In this document: positions 1-8,511 of the stretch, piece after piece
How the letters are laid out: the number at the start of each line of letters is the position of its first letter
Position numbering within the stretch: position 1 is the stretch's first letter
Source: an uncultured Oscillospiraceae bacterium
GTDB taxonomy: Bacteria; Bacillota; Clostridia; Oscillospirales; Oscillospiraceae
Assembly: GCA_949494735.1 (NCBI GenBank)
Contig: CATABD010000010.1
Span: 1 to 50,296 of the forward strand
DNA length: 50,296 nucleotides
Direction of reading: 5' to 3'
The notes under the pieces: generated by a model
Told to the model about the DNA's origin: nothing
Seen by the model: the letters and a program-made list of their open reading frames with translations, nothing else
Database searches by the model: none
Program-made: the position numbers and the translations under genes

Positions 1-133
1 TTCCGCTGAGCCGCGTTGATTTGCCTTGAAATACACAAAGTATTTCTGCGCCAAACCGCCCTGCCCGGCGAAAAAATTTCTCGCCGCTGGGCATATTGCC
101 AATTTTCAAACGGCGCCTAATTGAAAAAAGGGG
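1..133. other. Leading non-coding stretch
   Basis: I see no convincing gene here. The stretch has short inverted repeats (GAAATAC/GTATTTC at about 29-47, and a CGGCG...CGCCG pair around 65-89) that could be the tail of an upstream transcription unit. A long T-tract at about 137-146 leads into the nusB promoter region. Confidence 0.3.
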
Positions 134-162
134 TTTCTTTTTTTTTGCGGTTCATGTATAAT
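134..162 (+). promoter_or_regulatory. Candidate promoter of the nusB operon
   Basis: A perfect TATAAT lies at 157-162. The matching -35 position (134-139, TTTCTT) is weak and sits in a T-rich tract, so the promoter rests mainly on the -10 box. It is about 80 bases before the nusB start, which is preceded by a strong GGAGGAGGAA ribosome binding site. Confidence 0.45.
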
Positions 163-240
163 AAATCGAATATACAAAATGGGCAGTTGTGCCCATGAGG
201 ACGAATTCCGGCGGAAGCCCGCCGGGGGAGGAGGAACCCC

Positions 241-696
241 ATGAACAGAAGTACCGCCCGGGAGATTGCCGTCCACTTCGCCTTTGAGCTGGCCTTTTCC
301 GACGAGAGGGCCGAGGCGCTTTTGGAGCGGGAGCTCACGCCGGAGGCCTTTGCCCTGCGGGGACGGGAGGAGTCCATTTACGCCCAGTTCCCCGGAGAAG
401 GGGAGCTGGACTACATCACCCGCCTGGTGCGGGGTGTGGGCGGCCACGGCGCGGAGCTGGACGGTTACATCGACAAGTACGCCAAGGGCTGGAAGTTCTC
501 CCGCATCGACCGGGTGGCCTCCGCCATTATGCGGGTGGCCATGTACGAGATCCTGTATATGCCCGACGTGCCCAACAAGGCGGCCATCAACGAGGCGGTG
601 GAGATCGCCAAGAAATATGTGGACGACGACGTGGTAAAATTTATCAACGGCATCCTGGGTTCCTTTGTGCGCACCGAGCTGCCGGAGCAGGAGTGA
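241..696 (+). CDS. nusB: Transcription antitermination factor NusB
   Basis: NusB binds the boxA RNA element with NusE (ribosomal protein S10) and promotes antitermination of rRNA transcription in the cytoplasm. The 151-aa product is all-helical in character and carries the family's C-terminal pattern, with SRIDRVASAIMRVAMYE at about residues 87-103 followed by NKAAINEAVEIAKKY, which form the conserved helices of the fold. Length is slightly above the usual 130-145 aa because of an insertion in the first half. It starts with ATG eight bases after GGAGGAGG and heads a plus-strand operon of about a dozen genes; its stop overlaps the next start (GTGA). The position before xseA/xseB/ispA/dxs is the classical clostridial order. 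Confidence 0.93.
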   Translation: MNRSTAREIAVHFAFELAFSDERAEALLERELTPEAFALRGREESIYAQFPGEGELDYITRLVRGVGGHGAELDGYIDKYAKGWKFSRIDRVASAIMRVAMYEILYMPDVPNKAAINEAVEIAKKYVDDDVVKFINGILGSFVRTELPEQE

Positions 697-1646
697 AGAA
701 CGTGGACATACAGTGCCTGGGCTTTGACACCAGCAATTACACCACCTCCGCCGCCGTGTTCGGCGGGGGCAGGGCGGACAACCGGGGGAAGCTGCTCACC
801 GTACCCGAGGGGGCGCTGGGCCTGCGGCAGAGCGACGCTTTGTTCCAGCACGTAAAACGGCTGCACCTGATGGTGGAGCAGCTGCGTGCCGACGGGGTGA
901 TCGGGAATATTTCCGCCGTGGGGGCGTCTACCCGGCCCCGGGAGGTGGAGGGATCGTATATGCCATGCTTCCTGGTGGGAGAGGGGGAGGGCCGGGTCCT
1001 GGCGGCGGCGTTGGGCGTCCCGTTTTACCCCTGCTCCCACCAGCAGGGCCATGTGGCCGCCGCAGCCTGGTCGTCGGGTCGGGAGGATTTGCTGGACAAG
1101 CCCCACCTGGCCTGGCACCTGTCCGGCGGCACCACGGAGCTGCTCCGGGTGGAGCCGGAGGGCCACAGTGTCCGGGCGGAAGTCATCGGCGGCACCAGCG
1201 ACATCGCCGCGGGCCAGCTCATCGACCGCACGGGGGTGCTACTGGGCCTGCCCTTCCCGGCGGGCAAGGCGCTGGACGCGCTTTACCCCGAGGCGGACGC
1301 GGCGCTGGACTTCCGGGTAAAGCTCAACGGCCTTGTCTTTTCCCTGTCCGGCATGGAGAATCAGGTGAAGGCGCTGGCGGAAAAGGGGGAGAAGCCCGCA
1401 AATATCGCTCGCTTTGCCCTGGACACCATCATCGGCGTGGTGATCCGGGCCACCCGTGAGGCGCAGAAGCGGTGGCCGGGCCTGCCGGTGCTGTGTTCCG
1501 GCGGGGTGGCCTCCAACCGGCAGCTGCGCGCCGCCATGGGGAAAGCCTGCGGCGCGGTGTTTTCCCAGCCCCAATATTCCACCGATAACGCCTTGGGGGT
1601 AGCCATCCTCACCCACCGGGCGCTGGAGCGGGGGGTGCGGGCGTGA
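693..1646 (+). CDS. Kae1/TsaD-like domain protein (ASKHA fold)
   Basis: The 317-aa product belongs to the Kae1/TsaD (Gcp/OSGEP) superfamily. It opens with a GFDTSNYTTS phosphate-loop-like segment, has HQQGH at residues 116-120 in the place of the metal-binding HxxxH of TsaD, then LSGGTTEL at about 143-150 and CSGGVASN near residue 268, which are nucleotide-binding elements. It is somewhat shorter and more divergent than a housekeeping TsaD (about 335-345 aa), so I read it as the paralog found between nusB and xseA in Clostridia; its own function is not established. It starts with GTG in a GTGA overlap with nusB and overlaps xseA the same way. Confidence 0.75.
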   Translation: MKNVDIQCLGFDTSNYTTSAAVFGGGRADNRGKLLTVPEGALGLRQSDALFQHVKRLHLMVEQLRADGVIGNISAVGASTRPREVEGSYMPCFLVGEGEGRVLAAALGVPFYPCSHQQGHVAAAAWSSGREDLLDKPHLAWHLSGGTTELLRVEPEGHSVRAEVIGGTSDIAAGQLIDRTGVLLGLPFPAGKALDALYPEADAALDFRVKLNGLVFSLSGMENQVKALAEKGEKPANIARFALDTIIGVVIRATREAQKRWPGLPVLCSGGVASNRQLRAAMGKACGAVFSQPQYSTDNALGVAILTHRALERGVRA

Positions 1647-2929
1647 ATACCGCCGGCATTCCCGTCTATACTGTATCCCAGGTCAACGGCTACGTGAAGG
1701 ACCTGATGGACGGCGATCCCCTGCTTGCCGGCCTGCTGGTGCGGGGGGAGGTGTCCAATTACAAGTGCTATCCCTCCGGCCACCACTACTTTTCCCTGAA
1801 GGATGAGAACGCCGCCCTTCGGTGCGTCATGTTCCGGGGGGAGGCGGCGCGGCTGCGCTTCCGCCCCGCCAACGGGATGCGGGTGGTGGCCTTTGGCCGG
1901 GTGTCGGCCTTTCCACGGGACGGGCAGTACCAGCTCTATTGCGCCGAGCTGGTGCAGGACGGCCGGGGGGCGTTGGACGAGGCGTTTGAACAGCTCCGCC
2001 GCCGCCTGGAGGCGGAGGGGCTGTTCAACGAGGAGAATAAACGTCCGCTGCCCCGGTATCCGAAGAGGATTGCCCTGGTCACCTCCCCGGCGGGGGCGGC
2101 GGTGCGGGATATGCTGCGCATCCTGGGGGCCCGGTGGCCGCTGGCGGAGGTTTTGGTTGTCCCCGTTCGGGTGCAGGGGACGCAGGCGGCGGGGGAGATC
2201 GCCGCCGCCATCCACCGCGTCAACAACCGGGCGGATATCGACCTCATCATCACCGGCAGGGGAGGCGGCTCCAGGGAGGATCTGTGGGCCTTCAATGAGG
2301 AGGCGGTGGCCCGGGCCATCTTCCTGTCCAACATCCCGGTGATCTCCGCTGTGGGCCATGAGCCAGACGTGACCATTGCCGATTACGTGGCGGACCTGCG
2401 GGCGGCCACCCCCTCCAACGGGGCTGAGCTGGCGGCGCCGGACCAGGTGGAGGAGAGGGCCAGGCTGGAACAGCTGTCCACCCGGTTGGCCCGGGCGGTG
2501 GCGGCCAGGCTGGCGGCGGGGCGGCGGGAGCTGGAGAGGCTGAAAAGCAGCCGAGCCCTGCGCGGCCTCAAGGCCCCCATCCAGGACCGTAGGCTGGCGG
2601 TGGACGCGCTGCGCCGCCGGCTGGCGCTGGCCCTCCGGGGCGAGGCAGACGGCAGCCGCGGGGCGCTGGAAGCCTGCCGGACCAGGCTGCCTCTGGCGCT
2701 GCGGGCCCAGACGGTGAAAAAAAGGGCGTATTTGGGCCGCCTGTCGGCGGGGCTGGATGCGTTGAGCCCGCTGAAGGTGCTGGGCCGGGGGTACGCCATC
2801 GCCCGGCGGGGGGAGGACGTGGTATCCTCCGCCGCCCAGGCGGAGGTCGGGGACCGGCTGGACGTGCTGGTGGCCGACGGTGTGCTGAACTGTGTGGTAG
2901 AGGGGAAGGAGGAGAGGACATGGCGGTGA
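1643..2929 (+). CDS. xseA: Exodeoxyribonuclease VII large subunit
   Basis: Catalytic subunit of exonuclease VII, which degrades single-stranded DNA from both ends together with several XseB subunits. The 428-aa protein has the N-terminal OB-fold (about 10-105, with VRGEVSNYKCYPSGHHYFSLKD), then the catalytic domain with TSPAGAAVRDML (about 150-161), GRGGGSREDLWAFNEE (about 200-215) and SAVGHEPDVTIADYVADLRAATPS (written in parts: SAVGHEPD, TIADYVAD, LRAATPS), followed by a long charged coiled-coil segment. GTG start in a GTGA overlap with the previous gene; its end overlaps xseB by ten bases, which fits coupled synthesis of the two subunits. Confidence 0.95.
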   Translation: MNTAGIPVYTVSQVNGYVKDLMDGDPLLAGLLVRGEVSNYKCYPSGHHYFSLKDENAALRCVMFRGEAARLRFRPANGMRVVAFGRVSAFPRDGQYQLYCAELVQDGRGALDEAFEQLRRRLEAEGLFNEENKRPLPRYPKRIALVTSPAGAAVRDMLRILGARWPLAEVLVVPVRVQGTQAAGEIAAAIHRVNNRADIDLIITGRGGGSREDLWAFNEEAVARAIFLSNIPVISAVGHEPDVTIADYVADLRAATPSNGAELAAPDQVEERARLEQLSTRLARAVAARLAAGRRELERLKSSRALRGLKAPIQDRRLAVDALRRRLALALRGEADGSRGALEACRTRLPLALRAQTVKKRAYLGRLSAGLDALSPLKVLGRGYAIARRGEDVVSSAAQAEVGDRLDVLVADGVLNCVVEGKEERTWR

Positions 2930-3153
2930 AAAAGCAGTCCTTTGAGGAGGCCATGGGCCGCCTGGAGGCTATTGTGGCCCAGCTGGAGAAGGGCGAGTGC
3001 GGCCTGGACCAGTCGCTGAAGCTGTTCGAGGAAGGGGCCGGACTGGCGGGCCGGTGCGAGCAGCTGCTGGATCAGGCGGAGCAGAAGGTGAACCTTCTGC
3101 TGGCCAACGATGAGGAGGTTCCCTTCGGGGGGGAGGATGCGGATGGATTTTGA
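2920..3153 (+). CDS. xseB: Exodeoxyribonuclease VII small subunit
   Basis: A 77-aa partner of XseA with the family signature SFEEAMGRLEAIVAQLEKGE at the N-terminus and LDQSLKLFEEG in the middle; these helices bind the coiled coil of the large subunit. Start ATG lies inside the end of xseA after GGAGGAGAGG. The last codons run into the ribosome binding site of the polyprenyl synthetase, so the three genes are translationally packed. Confidence 0.93.
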   Translation: MAVKKQSFEEAMGRLEAIVAQLEKGECGLDQSLKLFEEGAGLAGRCEQLLDQAEQKVNLLLANDEEVPFGGEDADGF

Positions 3154-4027
3154 CAAGGAGTACCGGGAGGCCCTGGCCTTGGCAGAGGGCGAATTGCGGG
3201 GCTGTTTCCAGCAGGACGGCCCCCAGCGGGAGCTGCTGGAGGCGATGCGGTACAGCCTGTTGGCCGGAGGCAAGCGGGTGCGGCCTGTGCTGGCCCTGAA
3301 GTTCTGCGAAGCGCTGTGCGGGGAGATGGAGCCCGCCCTGGACTATGCCTGTGGAGTGGAAATGCTTCATACCTATTCCCTGATCCACGACGACCTGCCC
3401 TGCATGGATAACGACGAGCTGCGCCGGGGCAAGCCCACCTGCCATGTGAAGTACGGCGAGTGGCTGGCCCTGCTGGCGGGGGACGCGCTGCAGGCGTCGG
3501 CCTTTGAGCGGTTGGCCGCTTCCCGGCGGACGAGCCCGGCGGCCAACGGAAGGGCCTGCGCCCTTCTGGCCCGCGCGGCGGGCTGCGCCGGCATGTGCGC
3601 CGGACAGTACCTGGACATTGTGAACGTGGGCCGTGGGCTGGACGAGGGAATCCTCGAGCAGATCCACACCTGGAAAACCTCCGCGCTGCTGGAGGCGGCC
3701 TGCCTGCTGGGCCTGACGGCCTCTTCGGTGGAGCCATCCTCGCAGCAGTGGGCGGCGGCGGAGCGGTACGCCCGCCTGCTGGGGCTGGCCTTCCAGATCC
3801 GGGACGACATGCTGGATGTGGAGTCCACCGAGGAGGAACTGGGCAAACCCATCGGCTCCGATGCGGGCAACGGAAAAGCCACCTTTGCCACGCTGTACGG
3901 CCTGGAAAAGTGCCGGGAGCTGGTGGCGGCGCTGACAGAGGAGGCCAAACAGAGCGTGCGGGGAACTTTTGACTGCCCGGAGTTTCTGTGCGCCCTGGCT
4001 GATTCCCTGGCAGAAAGGAAAAACTGA
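3143..4027 (+). CDS. ispA: Polyprenyl (farnesyl/geranylgeranyl) diphosphate synthase
   Basis: A trans-isoprenyl diphosphate synthase that condenses isopentenyl diphosphate with allylic diphosphates. The 294-aa product has GGKRVRPVL near residues 42-50, the first aspartate-rich motif DDLPCMD at about 83-89 and the second (QIRDDMLD) in the C-terminal half. The two bases-rich residues between the aspartates in the first motif are typical of bacterial short-chain (FPP/GGPP) enzymes. I prefer the ATG at 3143 because GGGGAGG ends six bases upstream; ATGs at 3137 and 3110 have no proper spacing. It sits in the operon shortly before dxs, giving both ends of isoprenoid synthesis. Exact chain length cannot be told. 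Confidence 0.92.
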   Translation: MDFDKEYREALALAEGELRGCFQQDGPQRELLEAMRYSLLAGGKRVRPVLALKFCEALCGEMEPALDYACGVEMLHTYSLIHDDLPCMDNDELRRGKPTCHVKYGEWLALLAGDALQASAFERLAASRRTSPAANGRACALLARAAGCAGMCAGQYLDIVNVGRGLDEGILEQIHTWKTSALLEAACLLGLTASSVEPSSQQWAAAERYARLLGLAFQIRDDMLDVESTEEELGKPIGSDAGNGKATFATLYGLEKCRELVAALTEEAKQSVRGTFDCPEFLCALADSLAERKN

Positions 4028-4081
4028 GAAATGTGCGGCGAAGAGGCCGTAAATGCCTTATAGACAGAGGAGAGATGCGAG

Positions 4082-4525
4082 ATGGTGAGCCCGGTTTTGC
4101 TGATCGCGGTAACAGCCTGGGCGGTAGCCCAGGGGTTGAAGCTGCTCATTGCCACAGCAGTTTATCGGAAATTTGACATCACTTATCTCACCACTGGAGG
4201 CGGTATGCCCAGTTCCCACTCGGCATTGGTGTGTGCCACCGCCGTGAGCTGCGGCATGAGCGCCGGGTTCGACTCCCCGGTATTCGCTGTGTCGGCGGTG
4301 GTGGCCTTCATCGTCATGTACGACGCCGCCCATGTCCGCCGAGAGACGGGAGAGCAGGCCAAGGTGCTCAACTATATTCTGCACAACTGGGAGGAATTCA
4401 AGCCCGAGGATCTGGAGAGGGATCTGAAGGAACTCATTGGCCACACCCCGCTCCAGGTGGCGGTGGGGTCGGTGCTGGGCATCGCGGTGGGTCTGCTGGG
4501 CAGTTTCATCGCATTTGGGTTTTAG
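4082..4525 (+). CDS. Divergent PAP2 family membrane protein (YuiD-like)
   Basis: A 147-aa integral membrane protein of the DUF212/divergent PAP2 family. It shows the family motif TGGGMPSSHSALV at about residues 37-49, resembling part of the phosphatase motif of PAP2 enzymes, then MYDAAHVRRETGEQAKVLN around 80-98, and hydrophobic segments at both ends. Members are common in Firmicutes and plants and their reaction is not firmly established. Placement between ispA and dxs suggests, but does not prove, a role with prenyl or lipid phosphates. The gap after ispA (about 54 bases) is the longest so far in this operon. Confidence 0.85.
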   Translation: MVSPVLLIAVTAWAVAQGLKLLIATAVYRKFDITYLTTGGGMPSSHSALVCATAVSCGMSAGFDSPVFAVSAVVAFIVMYDAAHVRRETGEQAKVLNYILHNWEEFKPEDLERDLKELIGHTPLQVAVGSVLGIAVGLLGSFIAFGF

Positions 4526-4541
4526 GAGAGGAGGCAAGGCC

Positions 4542-6377
4542 ATGGGCCCCGAACAGCTGAATACCCTCACCGACATCCAGGCAAAGCTGCTGTGCGACCA
4601 GCTGCGGGAGCAGATCATCGCCGGCGTGTCCAAAACCGGGGGCCATCTGGCCTCCAGCCTGGGCGTTGTGGAGGCCACGGTGGCTGTCCACCGGGTGTTC
4701 GATTTGGAGACCGACCGGCTGGTGTTTGACGTGGGCCACCAGTGCTATGCCCACAAGATTTTGACCGGCAGGGGAGGCCAGATGGACACGCTGCGCAAGC
4801 TGGGGGGGCTGTCCGGCTTCCCCAAGCCCCGGGAGCACCGGGCGGACGCTTTCATCGCCGGCCACGCCTCCAACGCGGTGTCGGTGGCCCTGGGCATGGC
4901 CCGGGCCAGGACGCTGAACCGGGAGAACTACTGTGTCCTTGCCATGCTGGGGGACGGGGCCATGACCGGGGGGCTTGCCTACGAGGGGCTGTCCGACGCG
5001 GGGCAGAGCGGGGAGCAGCTGGTGGTTATCCTCAACGATAACGGGATGTCCATCACCAAAAATGTGGGGGGGGTGGCCCAGCACCTGGCCCAGCAGCGGC
5101 TCAAGCCCCAGTACCTGCAATTTAAAAAGCTCTACCGGCGGGCTACCGGCGCTACGGCGGTGGGCCGGGGGCTGTACCGCGTTACCCATAAGGCAAAACA
5201 GGCGGTGAAAAACGCCGTCCTCCATTGCAGCATGTTTGAGGATATGGGCTTTACTTACCTGGGCCCGGTGGACGGCCATGACGTGAACTACCTCACCCGC
5301 CTGCTGCGGTACGCCAAAGAGCTGAACAGCCCGGTGCTGCTCCACATCAAGACTGTAAAGGGAAAAGGCTATCCACCGGCTGAGCGGGAACCGGATCGGT
5401 TCCACGGGGTGGGGCCCTTCCGCGTGGAGGACGGCGCGCCCCTGAACCCCGGCGGGGAGAGCTTTTCCTCCGTGTGCGGGGACACCCTGTGCCAATTGGC
5501 GAGGGAGCGGGACGACGTAGCCGCCATCACTGCCGCCATGCCCGACGGCACGGGACTGGTGGGCTTTTCCAAGGAGTTCCCGGATCGCTTTTTTGACGTG
5601 GGCATTGCCGAGGGGCACGCGGTTTCCATGGCGGCGGGGATGGCCAAGCAGCGCATGGTGCCGGTGGCGGCCATCTACTCCACCTTTTTGCAGCGGGCCT
5701 ATGATATGCTCATCCATGACGTGGCTATCCAAGGGCTTCATGTGGTGCTGTGCGTAGACCGGGCAGGGCTGTCCGGCGAGGATGGAGAGACCCACCACGG
5801 CGTGTTCGACACCGCTTATTTGAGCTCCGTACCGGGTATGAAGATTTACTGCCCCGCCAGCTTTGAAGAGCTGCGCGCCATGCTGCGCTATGCTGTGGAG
5901 AAGGTGCGCGGCCCGGTGGCGGTGCGATACCCCAGGGGGGGCGAGGGGGCGTTTTGCGCCCTGTGCGGCGTCGAGGGGGCCAGCGTCATCCGGCCCGGCA
6001 CGGACGTGACCATCGCCGCCTATGGGACGATGGCAAATGAGGCGCTGGAGGCCGCCCGGCTGCTGGAAGAAAAGGGAAGGTCCGCCCAGGTGGTGAAGCT
6101 CAACAGCATTTCCCCCCTGGACGTGGACACCGTGGCCGCCTGTGCCCAAAAGACCGGGCGGCTGGTGGTGGCGGAAGAATGCGTGGACGCGGGATGCGTG
6201 GGGCGGCGGCTGGCCGCCGAGTTGGCGCTCCGGGACGTGGCCGGGCTCAAACTGGCCTTGGTGAACCTGGGGGACCGTTTTGTCCGGCAGGGCACCGTGG
6301 CGGAGCTGCGCGCCCTGTGCGGCATTGACGGGGTGTCCATCGCCCGCCGGGCGCTGGAGGTGATGGACGGTGGCTAA
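4542..6377 (+). CDS. dxs: 1-deoxy-D-xylulose-5-phosphate synthase
   Basis: First enzyme of the MEP isoprenoid pathway: thiamine-diphosphate-dependent condensation of pyruvate and glyceraldehyde 3-phosphate. The 611-aa protein has the thiamine-binding GDG (137-139) ending in NDN (165-167), the DVGHQCYAHKILTGR segment at about 63-77, the transketolase pyrimidine domain with DVGIAEGHAVSMAAG near 346-360 and a C-terminal transketolase domain. The start ATG follows AGGAGAGGAGG; longer upstream reading is only the shadow of the previous gene. The stop overlaps the GTG start of tlyA by eight bases. Confidence 0.96.
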   Translation: MGPEQLNTLTDIQAKLLCDQLREQIIAGVSKTGGHLASSLGVVEATVAVHRVFDLETDRLVFDVGHQCYAHKILTGRGGQMDTLRKLGGLSGFPKPREHRADAFIAGHASNAVSVALGMARARTLNRENYCVLAMLGDGAMTGGLAYEGLSDAGQSGEQLVVILNDNGMSITKNVGGVAQHLAQQRLKPQYLQFKKLYRRATGATAVGRGLYRVTHKAKQAVKNAVLHCSMFEDMGFTYLGPVDGHDVNYLTRLLRYAKELNSPVLLHIKTVKGKGYPPAEREPDRFHGVGPFRVEDGAPLNPGGESFSSVCGDTLCQLARERDDVAAITAAMPDGTGLVGFSKEFPDRFFDVGIAEGHAVSMAAGMAKQRMVPVAAIYSTFLQRAYDMLIHDVAIQGLHVVLCVDRAGLSGEDGETHHGVFDTAYLSSVPGMKIYCPASFEELRAMLRYAVEKVRGPVAVRYPRGGEGAFCALCGVEGASVIRPGTDVTIAAYGTMANEALEAARLLEEKGRSAQVVKLNSISPLDVDTVAACAQKTGRLVVAEECVDAGCVGRRLAAELALRDVAGLKLALVNLGDRFVRQGTVAELRALCGIDGVSIARRALEVMDGG

Positions 6378-7167
6378 AAAACGGGTGGATCTGCTGCTGG
6401 TGGAGCGGGGGCTGGCGGACACCCGCCAGAAGGCCCAGGCCGTCATCATGGCCGGACAGGTATACACCGGGGAGCGGCGGTGCGACAAACCGGGCCTCAC
6501 CCTGGAGGAGGACGCTCCCCTGGAGGTTCGGGGCGGGCTGCGCTATGTCAGCCGGGGCGGGCTGAAGCTGGAAAAGGCCATGGAGGTCTTTCCCATCGCC
6601 CTGGCAGGCAAAACCGCCGCCGATATCGGCGCGTCCACCGGCGGCTTCACCGACTGTATGCTCCAAAATGGGGCAAAGCGGGTATATGCCGTGGACGTGG
6701 GCTACGGCCAGCTGGCCTGGTCCATCCGAAACGATCCAAGGGTGGTGTGCCTGGAGCGCACCAATGCCCGGTATCTGACCCGGGAGCAGATTCCCGAGCC
6801 GCTGGACTTTGCCTCCATTGACGTGTCGTTCATTTCGCTGGGGCTGATTTTACCCGCCCTGCGGCCCCTGATGGGCCGGGATGGACAGGCGGCGGCCCTG
6901 GTAAAGCCCCAGTTCGAGGCGGGAAAGGACAAGGTGGGCAAAAAGGGTGTGGTCCGGGATCCGGCGGTTCACCTGGAGGTACTGGAGCGCTTCCTGGTTC
7001 ACGCGGCGCAGGCGGACTTTTGTATAAAGGGGTTAGACTTTTCACCTGTCCGGGGCCCGGAGGGGAACATCGAATACCTGGGTTTCCTCCAGGCAGGGGC
7101 CGGGGAGTGCCGCGGGTTTGATTTAAAGGAATTGGTGGACCGGTCCCACCAGGCGCTGAAGGGGTGA
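6370..7167 (+). CDS. tlyA: TlyA family rRNA (cytidine-2'-O)-methyltransferase
   Basis: A 265-aa protein with an N-terminal S4 RNA-binding domain (about 1-65, RVDLLLVERGLADTR ... VSRGGLKLEKAM) and an FtsJ/RrmJ-type SAM-dependent methyltransferase domain, in which ADIGASTGGFTDCML is the SAM-binding loop and KPQFE near the end is a conserved strand. TlyA proteins 2'-O-methylate ribosomal RNA; the historical name hemolysin A is misleading. GTG start overlaps the end of dxs. It lies just upstream of nadK, a very common clostridial neighbourhood. Confidence 0.92.
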   Translation: MAKKRVDLLLVERGLADTRQKAQAVIMAGQVYTGERRCDKPGLTLEEDAPLEVRGGLRYVSRGGLKLEKAMEVFPIALAGKTAADIGASTGGFTDCMLQNGAKRVYAVDVGYGQLAWSIRNDPRVVCLERTNARYLTREQIPEPLDFASIDVSFISLGLILPALRPLMGRDGQAAALVKPQFEAGKDKVGKKGVVRDPAVHLEVLERFLVHAAQADFCIKGLDFSPVRGPEGNIEYLGFLQAGAGECRGFDLKELVDRSHQALKG

Positions 7168-7174
7168 GGGAAGC

Positions 7175-8041
7175 ATGAAAATTGTACTCAGCCCCAATCC
7201 CTACCGGGACCGGGGGCTCCGGGCCGCCCAGGCCGCCCAGCGCGTTTTGGAAAACGCGGGGGCTTCCACTGCCATCTGCCTGCCCTTTGAGGTGGAGCAG
7301 GGCGGAAGGCTGGATCTGCCGTCCAGCGTTCCCCTGGGAAATCTGGACGCGGAGCTGTCCGACGCCGACATTCTGGTGTGTTTCGGCGGGGACGGCACCA
7401 TCCTTCATGCCGCCCACGAGGCCAACGCCAGGGGAATCCCTGTGCTGGGCATCAATCTGGGCAGCATTGGATTTATGGCGGAGTTGGAGCACAACGAGCT
7501 TTCCCTGCTGGCCCGGCTGGCCGGGGGAAGGTTCAGCATTGAGCGGAGAATGATGCTGGACGTGTCCGTGCGCAGGGAGGGGCACAGCGTATTTACCGAG
7601 CAGGCACTCAACGATGCCGTGGTTACCAAAGGGGCGGTGGCCAGGGTACTAGATCTGGAGGTCACGGGGGACCGGGCGGTCATTTCGTCCTTCGCCGGGG
7701 ACGGGCTGATAGTGTCCACCCCCACCGGCTCCACCGCCTACTCTATGGCGGCGGGGGGGCCTATCGTGGAGCCCACGGCGGAGAACATCATTATCACCCC
7801 TATTTGCGGCCATTCTCTCCATGCCAAACCCTTTGTGCTGGGGGCGGGCCGGGCGGTGGGAGTCCGGCTGGCGCCGGGGGGTAAAAAGACCGCCTACCTG
7901 TCGGTGGACGGGGGAAGGGCCTTCCGCATCCAGCCCGGGGATTGGGTGGAGTGCCGCCGGTCCAGGCAGGCCACCCAGCTGGTGAAGCTCACCGGGCGGA
8001 GCTTTTACGAGCGGATCAATCAAAAACTGGGAAAGGTGTGA
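7175..8041 (+). CDS. nadK: NAD kinase
   Basis: Phosphorylates NAD to NADP. The 288-aa product has the kinase GGDGT at residues 71-75, then GINLGSIGFMAEL and the C-terminal PTGSTAYSMAAGGPIV stretch that binds the adenine nucleotide. Length is normal for the family (280-300 aa). ATG start after GAGGGAAGC. The stop overlaps the likely GTG start of argR. Confidence 0.95.
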   Translation: MKIVLSPNPYRDRGLRAAQAAQRVLENAGASTAICLPFEVEQGGRLDLPSSVPLGNLDAELSDADILVCFGGDGTILHAAHEANARGIPVLGINLGSIGFMAELEHNELSLLARLAGGRFSIERRMMLDVSVRREGHSVFTEQALNDAVVTKGAVARVLDLEVTGDRAVISSFAGDGLIVSTPTGSTAYSMAAGGPIVEPTAENIIITPICGHSLHAKPFVLGAGRAVGVRLAPGGKKTAYLSVDGGRAFRIQPGDWVECRRSRQATQLVKLTGRSFYERINQKLGKV

Positions 8042-8505
8042 GGGAGTTGAAGAGCAGGCGGCAGGCGGAGATGCTGCGGATTATCCGGGAGCAGGATATC
8101 GAGACCCAGGAACAGATGCTGGATCAGCTGGGACGGCGGGGCATTCGGGTCACCCAGGCCACCATTTCCCGGGACATCAAGGAGCTGAACCTGGTCAAGC
8201 AGCCAGGGAAGGGCGGGAACTACCGCTATGTTGCTATGGGGCCCAGGCCGGTGGAGCACAGCTTTGCCGGACGGCTGAAAAATATCTTTAAGGAGGGCGT
8301 GGCCTCCTGCGAGGCGGCCCAGAACATTGTGGTGGTCAAGACCATGCCCGGGCTGGCCCCAGCGGCGGCGGCCGCGCTGGACGGTATGGAGCTGGACGGC
8401 TTTGTGGGTTCGCTGGCGGGGGACGACACCGCTATCCTTATCATGCGCACCAGCCGGGTGGCGGAGGAGCTGACCCAGGAAATCGAATCCATGCTGGAGG
8501 GGTGA
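8038..8505 (+). CDS. argR: Arginine repressor ArgR/AhrC
   Basis: Hexameric arginine-responsive regulator. The 155-aa product has an N-terminal winged helix (KSRRQAEMLRIIREQ ... RVTQATISRDIKELNLVK) and a C-terminal oligomerisation/arginine-binding domain ending in GSLAGDDTAILIM, whose GDD(T) is the arginine-contacting motif. I use the GTG at 8038, which forms a GTGA overlap with nadK as other genes in this operon do; a TTG at 8047 is the alternative. ArgR next to recN is standard in Firmicutes and does not mean that recN is arginine-regulated. Confidence 0.92.
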   Translation: MRELKSRRQAEMLRIIREQDIETQEQMLDQLGRRGIRVTQATISRDIKELNLVKQPGKGGNYRYVAMGPRPVEHSFAGRLKNIFKEGVASCEAAQNIVVVKTMPGLAPAAAAALDGMELDGFVGSLAGDDTAILIMRTSRVAEELTQEIESMLEG

Positions 8506-8511
8506 GGCCAC

